64,000 bases of DNA from Manganibacter manganicus (GTDB lineage: Bacteria; Pseudomonadota; Alphaproteobacteria; Rhizobiales; Rhizobiaceae): assembly GCF_002075885.1 (NCBI RefSeq), contig NZ_MDET01000006.1, forward strand, positions 62,001-126,000, read 5' to 3'. How positions within the stretch are numbered: the stretch's first letter is position 1; every line of letters starts with the position of its first letter. The translations under genes were made by a program, and so were the position numbers. The notes beneath the pieces were generated by a model. It had not been told where the DNA came from. It was given only the letters and a program-made list of their open reading frames with translations, and did not search any database. Below are positions 8,015 through 17,919 of this stretch, in pieces.

Positions 8015-9061
8015 ATGCGAAACCCGCTTTTTGCCGCGACGGTCTCAACCGGCCTTGTCGTGCTTTTGAGCAGCACGGCAATGGCAGCCGAGGCGCCTTA
8101 CATCGACAACCGGTCAGACCCGGCCGCCGTGGTACGCTCGCTGTACAGCGCCATCAACCGGCACGAATATGCCCGTGCGTGGAGTTATTTCAGCGATCCG
8201 AAACCCGCCAAGGACTTCGACACGTTCGTCAAGGGCTATGACGGCACCGACCATGTCGAGGTCGATATCGGCAATGCCGGCGAAGAGGGTGCCGCCGGCA
8301 GCATCTATTACCAACTGCCCGTCGCCATCCGCGCCACCGCCAAGGACGGGAGCCAAGCGGTGTTTGCCGGCTGCTATACGCTGCGACAGGTGAATGCGCA
8401 GATCCAAGGGCCGCCCTTCAATCCGATCCATATCGAAAAAGGTTCGCTGAAGCCTTCCAAGGCACCGTTCGAAAAAGCGCTTCCCGAAAGCTGCGGCGAC
8501 GGGCCGCCGCCGCCGAAAAAGGATACGTCGCTGGATGCCGCACGCGCGCAGTTCATGCTGGCCTATGGCGGGCAATGCCAGGACCCTCCGGATGGCCCCA
8601 AGGGCGAGCCGCAGGCCTATGCGATCCCGTACCAGAATGCGGAAAGCGACACCAATCAACCCGAACGCACAATGCGCCTGTTCCGCTTCTTCTGTTCGAT
8701 GGCCGCGTATAACGAGAGCGCCGTCTACTACATCGACGACAGTAGCGGCCATGTCAGGCAATTGCAGTTCACGGTGCCCGAACTCGATATCCGCTACGCA
8801 AATGGCGACACGCAGGGCGAGGTCGAATCTGTCAATGTCATCGGCTTCCAGACCGAGGACCGGCTGATCAATTCAGGCTATGACGAACAGGCGCGCACCA
8901 TCACCTCCGACGACAAATGGCGCGGTGTCGGCGATGCGTCCTCGCAAGGCACCTATCTGTTGCGCGACGGCCATTTCTCCCTGGTGCAGTATGATGTCGA
9001 TGCCTCCTATGACGGCCAGGTCGATCCGCAAACGGTGATCGACTACAACACACCGCCCTGA
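8015..9061 (+). CDS. Exported DUF1176-domain protein
   Basis: A 348-residue secreted protein of unknown biochemical function. A Sec signal peptide is clear (MRNPLFAATVSTGLVVLLSS, cleavage probably after AMAAEA). The first 150 residues describe an uncharacterised domain with a Cys-containing loop, and the C-terminal part (from about MRLFRFFCSMAAYNESAVYY) matches the DUF1176 pattern. The start is fixed by GGAGATTTTG directly before the ATG at 8015, although the frame is open further upstream. It is convergent with the next gene, 4 bases between stops. Likely periplasmic. Confidence 0.82.
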   Translation: MRNPLFAATVSTGLVVLLSSTAMAAEAPYIDNRSDPAAVVRSLYSAINRHEYARAWSYFSDPKPAKDFDTFVKGYDGTDHVEVDIGNAGEEGAAGSIYYQLPVAIRATAKDGSQAVFAGCYTLRQVNAQIQGPPFNPIHIEKGSLKPSKAPFEKALPESCGDGPPPPKKDTSLDAARAQFMLAYGGQCQDPPDGPKGEPQAYAIPYQNAESDTNQPERTMRLFRFFCSMAAYNESAVYYIDDSSGHVRQLQFTVPELDIRYANGDTQGEVESVNVIGFQTEDRLINSGYDEQARTITSDDKWRGVGDASSQGTYLLRDGHFSLVQYDVDASYDGQVDPQTVIDYNTPP

Positions 9062-9065
9062 GACC

Positions 9066-9977
9066 TTACCTCGAAACCGACAGCATCCAGTTGAGCGCCT
9101 CACGCCAGTCCGCCATGCGGATCGGCGTGCCGTGCGTACCGGTTTCGAAACGCACGAAGCGGGTCGGATAGCCCGGCGACTTGGCCAGAATGGAGCGAAA
9201 GAACGCTTCCTGATGCTCCACTGGAAACACCTTGTCGTGGCTGCCCTGCGCGAAAAACACCGGAATGCGCCGCTTGAAAGCCGGGCTTTCAAAGAAGCTC
9301 TGATCCCACAGAGAACCCAACAACAGCAACCCGTCGATGCGATTGCCGGTATCCTTGCGGCCGGCTAGTTTCCAGCATATCGCGCCCCCCATCGAGCCGC
9401 AGGCGACGAAGATTTCCGCCTTGGGCGACTGCGCGGCGTAGTGAGCGATTAACGCGGCGATTTCGGCGGTGCCCCTGTCGCCGAAATCGGAGAAATCCGG
9501 CGACAGATAAAGCCCGCCATTTTGCGCCATCAGATTCTTGATGCGGTTGAAATTGCCGCCAAAGGTGAAATCGTCCACCCCCTGCCGGCGCGAACCGCCC
9601 TGCCCGTGCAGGTAAATCGTGATGATGGCAGCGCCTTCTGTCTTGCCCACCGCGACGTGGCGGATGGAGCCGGCGTCTGTTTTCAGCACCAGATCCTGCT
9701 GCACGCCGCGCACCCCTGTCGAGACGTATTTCGCCTGCACGCGGCGTTCTGGAATCTGGTCGCGGCCATTGATATCGCGCATCTCGCGATAATCGAAGAC
9801 GCGATAGAGTTTTCCCTTCTCCGACGAAAGCAGCGCCGGATAGGCAAAGAGTTCGTCCTTGAAGGGCTTGAGGGTGAGGGTTCCGGCGGCCATGGCAGGC
9901 CAGGCCATGATTCCGGCAGCCAATATGAGGACCGCACAGAATCGCGAAATCCGTGAGAAACAGCCTGACCAAATCAT
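9066..9977 (-). CDS. Secreted alpha/beta-hydrolase family protein
   Basis: A 303-residue alpha/beta hydrolase with an N-terminal signal (MIWSGCFSRISRFCAVLILA...AMA). The nucleophile elbow is probably ACGSMGGAICW (a G-x-S-x-G variant, CGSMGG), and the loop FAQGSHDKVFP and the final ETGTHGTP supply a plausible Asp and His. An oxyanion-type YLHGQGGSR segment precedes these. Substrate is unknown; esterase or lipase activity is the default guess. The ATG at 9977 is chosen for the signal peptide, but a TTG two codons earlier is equally possible. It lies 46 bases downstream of the molybdenum accessory cluster, on the same strand, so it could be its last cistron. Confidence 0.78.
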   Translation of the reverse strand: MIWSGCFSRISRFCAVLILAAGIMAWPAMAAGTLTLKPFKDELFAYPALLSSEKGKLYRVFDYREMRDINGRDQIPERRVQAKYVSTGVRGVQQDLVLKTDAGSIRHVAVGKTEGAAIITIYLHGQGGSRRQGVDDFTFGGNFNRIKNLMAQNGGLYLSPDFSDFGDRGTAEIAALIAHYAAQSPKAEIFVACGSMGGAICWKLAGRKDTGNRIDGLLLLGSLWDQSFFESPAFKRRIPVFFAQGSHDKVFPVEHQEAFFRSILAKSPGYPTRFVRFETGTHGTPIRMADWREALNWMLSVSR

Positions 9978-10023
9978 GTCCAAGGCATGGATTGCTTCGG
10001 CATGATTTGTCAATGTGGAGGCG

Positions 10024-11637
10024 TCAACCCTGCGGCACCCCACCGGCGCGCGCCAGCGCCTCGGGCGTATCAACATCGACGGCGGCACCCGCACCGATCT
10101 CGACATCCACCACGTCCAGCCCCTCGGCCTCGACCAGATGGCGCGCGCCCGTATCGCCTTCCAGCTTTGCGACTGCCGGAAACAGCGAGCGCGGCAAGAT
10201 GACCGGATTGCCGCGATGGCCTTGATGCGCGGCCCGCACCACGGCAAGACCGCCGGATTTGCGGAACGCTTCGATCAGCAGGTCAAGATCGGCACTTGAA
10301 ACGTCCGGCATGTCGCCCAAAACGACCAGCGCGCCGGCGGCCTGCTGGGGAAGCACCGCCACGCCGGCCTTGAGCGAAGACGCAAGACCGATCTCAAAAC
10401 CGGGATTGTCGGCCATGGATACGGCAAGGCCGGACAGGGCCTCCCGCACACGCGTGCTTTGATGGCCGGTGACCACTACCGTTCCTGCCGCCGTGGATGC
10501 AAGCGCACGCTCGGCGGTGCGGCGCACCAGCGGCTTGCCCTCGAACAGCGCAAGCAGTTTATTCGGGCCGCCCATGCGGCTGGAGCGCCCGGCGGCGAGC
10601 AGCACGACATGAATTTCGGGATGCAGCGGAACCGGTGCCGGTTCGCGCGGTTGCGGCCGGGTCGGAATTTCCATCAACAGGCCGCCGACTCCCATGCCGG
10701 CAATGTCTTCCTTGGTGACACCGACGCCAGAGACGATGCGGTCGAGCACCCAGTCGAAGCCGTTTTCCTTGGGACTTCTGGCGCAGCCAGGCGCACCGAG
10801 CACCGGCTTGCCGGCGCGCTCGCCGAGCACGAACAGATTACCCGGATCGACCGGCATGCCCGAGCGAAAAACTTCACCGCCGGAAGCGCGGATCGCGGCG
10901 GGAATCACGTCCTCGTCCGGGTCGCTCATGGCGGACGCGCCGAAGACCAGTACCATGTCGCTGTCGGCGGCCAACTCGGTAATCGCCTTAGCCACCTCCG
11001 CTGCGGCATGCGGGGTGCGGATTTCGTTCGAAACACTGCTGCCGGTGCGCCCCAGCCGCGCTTCGGTGACACGCAGCGTCTTGTCCAGAACACTGTCCTT
11101 GATGCTGGGCAGGACGGTTTGCACCACCCCGACGCGAAACGGCTTGTAGGCGTGCATGCGAAACGCCTCGTGCTGGCGGGCCAGCGCCAGCACCTGTTCA
11201 AGCACAGCCTCCGAAATGGCGAAGGGGATGATCTTGATCGTCGCCACCATCTGGCCTTCCACCATCGGCGCGAAGGGTGGCATGGTGGCAACCGTGATAT
11301 CGGGATCGACCGTATTGACGGCGTCGATCAGCGGCTTGTCGACGGTGAAGATTCCCGAAACCGTGGCATGCAGATTGACCCGGCCCGTTGCAGCCGGGCG
11401 AGCCTCGATACCGGCGAAATGCAAAGCGCCGGCGATGCGCTCGGCGGCGGTATTTTCGTCCACGTCATCGTCGGCCAACGTCGCGACGATGACCTCTTTC
11501 AGCCCGACGGCACGGAAGGCGGCGATATCGTCGGAGCTGAGCCGGATTGCCTTGCGCAACCTCTTGTCTCCAACAACAGTGGAGTGCGCCAATATCGCGC
11601 CTTCAGCTTCATCGAGTGGAACGGGACCGAATTTCAT
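10024..11637 (-). CDS. Molybdopterin-binding / MobA-like nucleotidyltransferase fusion
   Basis: A 537-residue two-domain protein. Residues 1 to about 340 resemble a MoeA/MogA-type molybdopterin-binding region (VFGASAMSDPDEDVIPAAI, GMPVDPGNLF, LGAPGCARSPKENGFDWVL). From about residue 350 comes a nucleotidyltransferase domain with the signature LLAAGRSSRMGGPNKLL and a later VVLGDMPDVS, as in MobA/MocA. MocA-type enzymes add CMP to Mo-molybdopterin to form the cytosine dinucleotide cofactor of xanthine dehydrogenase-family enzymes. It overlaps the XdhC C-terminal gene by 4 bases, so the two are translationally coupled. Whether CTP or GTP is used cannot be decided here. Confidence 0.9.
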   Translation of the reverse strand: MKFGPVPLDEAEGAILAHSTVVGDKRLRKAIRLSSDDIAAFRAVGLKEVIVATLADDDVDENTAAERIAGALHFAGIEARPAATGRVNLHATVSGIFTVDKPLIDAVNTVDPDITVATMPPFAPMVEGQMVATIKIIPFAISEAVLEQVLALARQHEAFRMHAYKPFRVGVVQTVLPSIKDSVLDKTLRVTEARLGRTGSSVSNEIRTPHAAAEVAKAITELAADSDMVLVFGASAMSDPDEDVIPAAIRASGGEVFRSGMPVDPGNLFVLGERAGKPVLGAPGCARSPKENGFDWVLDRIVSGVGVTKEDIAGMGVGGLLMEIPTRPQPREPAPVPLHPEIHVVLLAAGRSSRMGGPNKLLALFEGKPLVRRTAERALASTAAGTVVVTGHQSTRVREALSGLAVSMADNPGFEIGLASSLKAGVAVLPQQAAGALVVLGDMPDVSSADLDLLIEAFRKSGGLAVVRAAHQGHRGNPVILPRSLFPAVAKLEGDTGARHLVEAEGLDVVDVEIGAGAAVDVDTPEALARAGGVPQG

Positions 11638-12338
11638 GCTGCTGCCTCTTGTGCCTCCATGCCACGCTCGTGGAAGGCACGGATGATCTGCGCCAGCACC
11701 GCCACTGCGATTTCGGACGGGCTTGCCGCGCCGATCTCGATGCCGATGGGAGCATGAATGCGCTGGATTTGTTCTTGCGTCGCGCCAAGGGCGGCAAGCC
11801 GGTCAACACGCTTTGCATGCGTTTTCCTACTGCCCAGAGCGCCGACATAGAAGCACCCGGCATCAAGCGCGGCCTTCAGCGCGAAGTCGTCGATCTTGGG
11901 ATCATGGGTGACGGCAGCTATCGCGGTATAGCTGTCGAGCGGGCGGCGCTCCAGCACCTCCTGCGGCCATTCGGCATAAAGCGTGGTGTCGGGGAAGCGA
12001 TCTTCGGTGGCAAAGGCGGTACGCGGGTCGATGATTTCGACCGGGTATCCGGCGATCCTCGCCATCGGCGCCAACGCCTGGCTGATATGAACCGCGCCGA
12101 TCACCACAAGGCGTGGCGCCGGCAGATGGGCGTTCAGGAAAAACGTCTTGCCATCGGCCTCGACCGAACCGGAGCGGCCGGTCTGGAAGGCACGCATAAT
12201 GGCCGTGCCAAGTTCGCCTTCGACACTTTCACCCGCATGCACCAGCCTGTCGCCGCTATCGGCAAGGTCGGTGACAAGCACGACGGCGCGGCGTTCGCGG
12301 CGCGCCGCGTTCAGGGCTTCAAGGGTCTTGAGATTCAT
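11634..12338 (-). CDS. XdhC family protein, C-terminal Rossmann portion
   Basis: A 234-residue protein corresponding to the C-terminal XdhC Rossmann domain: LVVIGAVHISQALAPMARI is the dinucleotide-type loop, followed by VEIIDPRTAFATEDRFP and YVGALGSRKTHAKR. XdhC proteins bind Mo-molybdopterin and insert the sulfurated cofactor into xanthine dehydrogenase-type enzymes. Residues 1-100 match only the distal part of the N-terminal domain. The N-terminal XdhC/CoxI domain is a separate gene upstream (12567-12905), with a palindromic element between them. The stop overlaps the next gene's start (ATGA-type). Confidence 0.9.
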   Translation of the reverse strand: MNLKTLEALNAARRERRAVVLVTDLADSGDRLVHAGESVEGELGTAIMRAFQTGRSGSVEADGKTFFLNAHLPAPRLVVIGAVHISQALAPMARIAGYPVEIIDPRTAFATEDRFPDTTLYAEWPQEVLERRPLDSYTAIAAVTHDPKIDDFALKAALDAGCFYVGALGSRKTHAKRVDRLAALGATQEQIQRIHAPIGIEIGAASPSEIAVAVLAQIIRAFHERGMEAQEAAA

Positions 12339-12374
12339 TGGTATGTGCCCTCTGTTGAAGGCTGGCGCCCAAAA

Positions 12375-12534
12375 TTACCCCTCTCTGTCCTGCCGGACAT
12401 CTCCCCCACAAGGGGGGAGATCAGCAATTTCAGCCACACCGCCCCTTCTGCAACCTTGAAGATTGGCGAAAGATATGAAGCAGGCCGTTCTCCCCCCTTG
12501 TGGGGGAGATGTCCGGCAGGACAGAGAGGGGCAA
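12375..12534. repeat. Intergenic palindromic element, 46-bp inverted arms
   Basis: Left arm 12375-12420 and right arm 12489-12534 are inverted copies of each other with a single mismatch, separated by 68 bases. Each arm contains its own smaller hairpin (CTCCCCCACAAGGGGGGAG), so the element is a nested palindrome. It fills the gap between the two XdhC genes, which are on the same strand, and would be transcribed. I recall very similar short elements scattered in Mesorhizobium-like genomes; that recollection needs a search to confirm. Confidence 0.9.
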
Positions 12535-12566
12535 CGTAGAGAGGCAAACCGACAAAATTATCCATT

Positions 12567-12905
12567 TCAGCCAAGCCGCTCGACATAAACCTTGATCTTG
12601 CCGCCACAGGAAAGCCCCACGCGCCAGGCCGTTTCGTCGGCGACGCCGAACTCCAGCAGGCGCGGCTTGCCGCTGCCCAGCACGTCCATGGCTTCGGTGA
12701 CCACCGCCCCTTCGACACAGCCGCCTGAAACCGAGCCATGGAAATTGCCCTCGGCATCGATGACCAGATGGCTGCCGGTCGGGCGCGGTGCCGAGCCCCA
12801 GGTTTCAACAACCGTGGCAAGCGCGACCTCGCGCCCCTCTTTCGCCCAGGCCTCGGCGATAATCAGCGGATCGCGAGCCGCATCGAGATGAACATCGTTT
12901 TGCAT
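12567..12905 (-). CDS. XdhC/CoxI N-terminal domain protein, 112 aa
   Basis: The stand-alone N-terminal XdhC_CoxI domain, seen from VVETWGSAPRPTGSHLVID and the Cys motif SGGCVEGAV, followed by LSCGGKIKVYVE at the end. It is expected to act with the separate Rossmann part encoded downstream in delivering molybdenum cofactor to a hydroxylase-type enzyme. The start ATG at 12905 follows GGGAGAAACGAAG in the minus-strand direction, a good ribosome binding site. It is 32 bases downstream of the VWA gene. A two-gene XdhC is, to my knowledge, common in rhizobia rather than a broken gene. Confidence 0.9.
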   Translation of the reverse strand: MQNDVHLDAARDPLIIAEAWAKEGREVALATVVETWGSAPRPTGSHLVIDAEGNFHGSVSGGCVEGAVVTEAMDVLGSGKPRLLEFGVADETAWRVGLSCGGKIKVYVERLG

Positions 12906-12937
12906 CTTCGTTTCTCCCTACGCCCCTTCCTATATGG

Positions 12938-14194
12938 TCACGCCGCGCGCGACGTGCCAGCCTCCAGCCAACGGCGCGGGTCGGCGGCATGCGGTGACGC
13001 CCCACCCAGCGAGGCGACAAGATCGGCCAGCGCATCCAGATTGTGAACCGCGCGAAACTCATCGACATGGGGCAGCATGGCCACCACGCCGCGCGCTTTC
13101 GCCTCAAAACCGTCGAAGCGCAGCAATGGGTTGAGCCAGATCAGCCGGCGGCAGGATTTTTGCAACCGCTCCATCTCCTGCGAAAGCCCGGTGATGTCGT
13201 CGCGCTCCAGCCCGTCGGTGATGAGCAGCACCACCGCGCCCTGCCCCAGCACACGGCGCGACCATAAGCGATTGAACTCGCCCAGCGTATTGCAAATGCG
13301 CGTGCCGCCCGACCAGTCCTGTACGGCAGCCGCGCAATCCGCCAGCGCCGCGTCCGGATCGCGATGGCGCATCTGCCGCGTGATATTGGTGAGCCTTGTG
13401 CCGAAGACGAAGGCATGGACACGCCGGCGTTTTTCGGTCAACGCATGCAGGAAATGCAGGAAAATACGCGTGTACTGGCTCATCGAGCCGGAAATGTCGG
13501 CCAGAACGACCAGCGGCGGATGCATCTCGCGCGGCGAACGGAATTTCGGCAGGATCAGTTCGCCGCCGGTGCGGGCGGCCGCGCGCATCATGGCACGCGG
13601 GTCAGCCCGCCGACCACGCGGATCCGGCCTGAAGCGGCGCGTCGCCACCCAATCGAAGGGCAGGCGCAGTTCGGCAATCGCCTTACGCGCTTGAGCAAGT
13701 TCAGCCGCGCTCATTTGCGCGAAATCCTTGGCCCGCAGCACCTCATTTCCGGAAACCGCGAAGCGCGCGTCCACCTCGATCTCGGGAATCTCGCGTGGCG
13801 GGCGGTCCTTCTGGTGGCCCTCGAACAACGCCTGGCTGACCCGGTTTTCAGCGGCGCGCGGTTTCTGCTTCTCGCGATGGTCGGGCGCGATCGGAGAGAA
13901 CATGGCCAGCATCTTCTCGACCAGTTCGCGCGACTTCCAGAACAGCCGGAAAGCCTCGTCGAACGTCGCGTGATCCTCGTGCCGCGACACCAGGACGGCG
14001 TGCAGTGTCCAGTAGAAATCGTCTCTGCTGCCGATGCCGGCGGCCAGCACCGCCTCGATGGCCTCCTTGACCGAGGCCGGGCCGACACGCATGCCCGCCT
14101 TCCGCAACGCTCGGGCAAAAAACACGATATTGTCGGCGATGCGGCCTTCCGGTGGGGCCGCCGCAGTCACGACTGAACCAGTGGAAGAAGTCAT
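12938..14194 (-). CDS. CoxE-type VWA-domain protein
   Basis: A 418-residue protein of the CoxE family with a C-terminal von Willebrand factor A domain. The MIDAS metal site is seen as VLADISGSMSQYTR (about 233-246), with GGTRI and LLITDGLERDD supplying later MIDAS loops. In Oligotropha, CoxD (a MoxR ATPase) and CoxE are needed for maturation of the CuSMoO2 site of carbon monoxide dehydrogenase. Here the partner ATPase is the adjacent gene, 7 bases upstream. The region before the VWA domain is helical and Arg-rich. Cytoplasmic; its client enzyme is not in the window. Confidence 0.9.
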   Translation of the reverse strand: MTSSTGSVVTAAAPPEGRIADNIVFFARALRKAGMRVGPASVKEAIEAVLAAGIGSRDDFYWTLHAVLVSRHEDHATFDEAFRLFWKSRELVEKMLAMFSPIAPDHREKQKPRAAENRVSQALFEGHQKDRPPREIPEIEVDARFAVSGNEVLRAKDFAQMSAAELAQARKAIAELRLPFDWVATRRFRPDPRGRRADPRAMMRAAARTGGELILPKFRSPREMHPPLVVLADISGSMSQYTRIFLHFLHALTEKRRRVHAFVFGTRLTNITRQMRHRDPDAALADCAAAVQDWSGGTRICNTLGEFNRLWSRRVLGQGAVVLLITDGLERDDITGLSQEMERLQKSCRRLIWLNPLLRFDGFEAKARGVVAMLPHVDEFRAVHNLDALADLVASLGGASPHAADPRRWLEAGTSRAA

Positions 14195-14201
14195 GGCGCT
14201 G

Positions 14202-15127
<926 letters not shown>

Positions 15128-15131
<4 letters not shown>

Positions 15132-15700
15132 TCCTTCTCCGCAAATGCAGGCACACGCCCGGTCAGCACATGATAGGCGCGGTCGTGATAGATGAGCGGC
15201 TCGAGGTTATCGCCGGTGCGCAAGCCTGTCACCTTGCCAAAAAGCACACGATGGGTGGCAATATCCTTGGTGTCCATCAATTCGCAGTCGAATACGGCAA
15301 GCGCGTCAGTGAGCGTCGGTGCGCCGGTGGAAATGGTCTCCCATTGGCCAAGCGCAAAACGTTCATCCGGTGCAAGGCCGGTCAGGCCGGAAAAAGCGAC
15401 CGAAAGCGGCCTGTGGTGCGAGGCCAGCGTGTTAAGCGCGAAACGGCCATTCTTGAGGAAGGCGTCATTCTTGATGTTTTCGCGGTTGAGGCAGACGAGG
15501 ATCGTCGGCGGCGTGTCCGACACCGAACAGGCCGCGATCACCGTCGCGCCGCGCCGGCCTGCCGGCCCGTCGGTGGTGACGATATGCACATGACCGGCGA
15601 ACTGGCTCATCGCGTCGCGATAGGCCTGCGGCCCTATGTCGTTTTTCTTCAGCACCGACAAATTCCCATATCCCTGCTCCGCAGGTCCAAAACCAACCAT
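15128..15700 (-). CDS. Flavin reductase-like, FMN-binding protein
   Basis: A split-barrel flavin reductase domain protein. AMSQFAGHVHIVTT, GATVIAACSVSDTPPTILVCLNRE (quoted in two pieces in the family signature) and FALNTLA are typical of the short-chain flavin reductases that supply reduced FMN to monooxygenases. The start is uncertain: the ATG at 15700 gives 190 residues, an upstream ATG at 15754 is also open, and a GTG about 16 codons inside is preceded by a GGGA site. It is the first gene of the molybdenum accessory cluster and is coupled to the MoxR gene by overlap, which hints at a redox role in the same maturation process. Confidence 0.85.
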
Positions 15701-15847
15701 ACCGCTATATATGGCCGTATAATCTATGCCACAAGCAAGCGGGCGATGCGGCACGGCCGATTGGCCATGTTGCGTCGCCCACGCCCAGCCTTTAGGTCTT
15801 GAGCGATATGATGAAGTGTGCGCGGTGAAAGGGGCTACGTCCAGCGA

Positions 15848-16909
15848 ATGCGACTCGTCGTCTTAACCGTAGCCGCGCTGGCAGCCTTGTGCGCCGATAG
15901 CGCCGCCGAGGCGTTGACCATCGGCGTATCCGCACCGCTGTCGGGGCCGAGCGCCATTCTCGGGCGGCAGATCGATGCCGGCTCAAGGCTTGCCGCCGAT
16001 GCCGGCGGCGCATCGCTGAAAGTGGTGGACGATGCCTGCACAGCCGAGGGCGGCGCGGCAGCGGCAAGGGAATTCGCAACGGAAAAAGCCGACGTGGTTG
16101 TCGGATTCCTGTGCAGTGAAGCCATCGAGGCGGCGCTGCCTATCCTGAAAGACGCGGGCATCCCGGTCATCACCGTTGGCGTGCGCACCGACAGCCTGAC
16201 CGATGGGCGCGACAAGACCGGCTGGCCGATCTTCCGGCTGGCGCCACGCGAGGATGCCGAGGGTCGGGCAGTAGCCGAGATGGTGACACGGCAATGGCGC
16301 AACGACTTCTTCGCCATCGTCGATGACGGCACCATCTATGGCCGGGGCATAGCCGAGACGGTGCGCGCGGCGGCTGAGCGGAGTGGTTTGAAACCGGTCT
16401 TCATCGATACGTTCCGGCCGGGCATGGACAACCAGATCGGCCTGATCGGCCGGCTGAAGAAGGCAGGCGCTGCCCGCGTGTTCGTTGGCGGTGACGGGTC
16501 CGATATCGCCATCATGGCCCGCGACGCCGGCAAGCTCGGTGCGGACATGGTGTTCGCCGGCGGCGAAAGCCTGCGCATCGCTTCCGGCGACGTTGCCTAC
16601 ACGCAAGGCACGCTGATGGTCGCCCTACCCGAATGGAGCCAGACAGCGGACAAGGCCGCGCTGGACGCCTTTTCTGCCGCCAAGATCATTCCGGACGGCT
16701 ATGCCCTGCCGGCCTTTGCCGCGGTGCAAATCGCCACGCAGGTTGGTGCGGAAGCCTCGGGGACGCCGCTGGGCGAGGCATTGACCGGGCATGACTTCAA
16801 CACCGCAATCGGCCCCATACGCTTCGACGACAAGGGCGACCTTGCCCAAAATCCCTACCGGGTCTTCCGCTTCGATGGCCAGAATTTCGTGCCGCTGGAG
16901 GAAAAATGA
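15848..16909 (+). CDS. Periplasmic substrate-binding protein, Peripla_BP_6 type
   Basis: An exported ligand-binding protein of the leucine/isoleucine/valine-binding family, 353 residues. The signal peptide MRLVVLTVAALAALCADSAA precedes the mature start LTIGVSAPLSGPSAILG, which is the family opening. An in-frame GTG 30 bases earlier is possible, but the ATG at 15848 gives the better signal. No permease or ATPase gene of an ABC transporter is present nearby; instead the gene overlaps a P1 peptidase gene by 4 bases. This suggests it binds an amino acid or peptide product related to that peptidase, or feeds a transporter encoded elsewhere. Confidence 0.85.
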   Translation: MRLVVLTVAALAALCADSAAEALTIGVSAPLSGPSAILGRQIDAGSRLAADAGGASLKVVDDACTAEGGAAAAREFATEKADVVVGFLCSEAIEAALPILKDAGIPVITVGVRTDSLTDGRDKTGWPIFRLAPREDAEGRAVAEMVTRQWRNDFFAIVDDGTIYGRGIAETVRAAAERSGLKPVFIDTFRPGMDNQIGLIGRLKKAGAARVFVGGDGSDIAIMARDAGKLGADMVFAGGESLRIASGDVAYTQGTLMVALPEWSQTADKAALDAFSAAKIIPDGYALPAFAAVQIATQVGAEASGTPLGEALTGHDFNTAIGPIRFDDKGDLAQNPYRVFRFDGQNFVPLEEK

Positions 16910-17913
16910 GCTTTCGCGCCGCCCCCCGCAATCTCATCACCGACGTCGCCGGGCTGAAAATCGGCAATGCGCAGGATGCGCGGCTGAAATCCGGTGTCAC
17001 GGCGGTTCTGTGCGACGAACCGGCGGTGGCCGGCGTTCAAGTGCTGGGCGGTGCGCCCGGCACGCGCGAGACCGACCTGCTGGAGCCACACAATCTGGTC
17101 GAGACGGTCAACGCCATCACGCTTTCGGGCGGTTCGGCCTTCGGCCTCGACGCGGCGTCCGGCGTGCAGGCCGCATTGCGCGAAAAGGGCATCGGCTTCA
17201 ACGCTTTCGGCCATATCGTGCCGATCGTACCGGCGGCGATCCTGTTCGACCTCGCCAATGGCGGCGACAAGGATTGGGGCCGCTATCCGCCCTATCGCGA
17301 ACTCGGCTACGAGGCCGCGCAAAACGCCGGGCTGGACTTCACGCTCGGCACGATTGGCGCCGGAACCGGCGCCACTACCGCCGGCCTCAAGGGCGGGCTG
17401 GGCTCGGCTTCGACGGTGCTTGCCAATGGCATCACCGTCGGCGCGCTGGCCGCCGTCAACGGCGTCGGCTCGGCCACGGTCGGCACAAGCCGGAATTTCT
17501 GGGCAGCGGCGCAGGAGATCGGCACGGAGTTCGGCGGCCTTGGCTTGCCGCATCCTCTGCCGCCCGAAAGCCAGGACATCGTGCTGAAACATCGCCGCAA
17601 CGGCCCGGTGGAAAACACGACGATCGCCGTCATCGCCACCGACGCCGTTCTGACCAAGGCCGCCGCCAAACGGCTGGCGATCGCCGCGCATGACGGCTTT
17701 GCGCGCGCCATATGGCCGAGCCACACGCCGTTCGACGGCGATCTTGTTTTCGCGCTGGCCACCGGGAAAAGCGGCATCGCGCCAGATCCGATCGCGGCCA
17801 TCGAACTTTATGCCGCCGCCGGCGCCACCATGGCCCGCGCCATTGCGCGCGGCGTCCATGCGGCCACGCCGGCCGAGGGCGATCTTCTGCCGGTATGGTC
17901 AGCGCGAATGTAA
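16906..17913 (+). CDS. P1 family (DmpA-like) peptidase
   Basis: A 335-residue member of the peptidase S58/DmpA family, Ntn-like enzymes that self-cleave between an Asn/Gly and the nucleophilic Ser/Thr. The conserved self-processing region is probably NTTIAVIATDA (about 243-253), with nucleophile Thr in NTT. GGSAFGLDAASGVQ and GTIGAGTGATTAGLKGG are other family blocks. Such enzymes release N-terminal D- or L-amino acids or beta-peptides. The gene is coupled to the periplasmic binding protein (ATGA overlap) but itself lacks a signal peptide, so it acts in the cytosol. Confidence 0.9.
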   Translation: MSFRAAPRNLITDVAGLKIGNAQDARLKSGVTAVLCDEPAVAGVQVLGGAPGTRETDLLEPHNLVETVNAITLSGGSAFGLDAASGVQAALREKGIGFNAFGHIVPIVPAAILFDLANGGDKDWGRYPPYRELGYEAAQNAGLDFTLGTIGAGTGATTAGLKGGLGSASTVLANGITVGALAAVNGVGSATVGTSRNFWAAAQEIGTEFGGLGLPHPLPPESQDIVLKHRRNGPVENTTIAVIATDAVLTKAAAKRLAIAAHDGFARAIWPSHTPFDGDLVFALATGKSGIAPDPIAAIELYAAAGATMARAIARGVHAATPAEGDLLPVWSARM

Positions 17914-17919
17914 CTGAGG

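Noticed and set aside
11634-12905. A broken xdhC gene (frameshift or insertion).
   Set aside because: Both parts have their own start, ribosome binding site or coupling, and complete domains, so two separate genes is the better reading.
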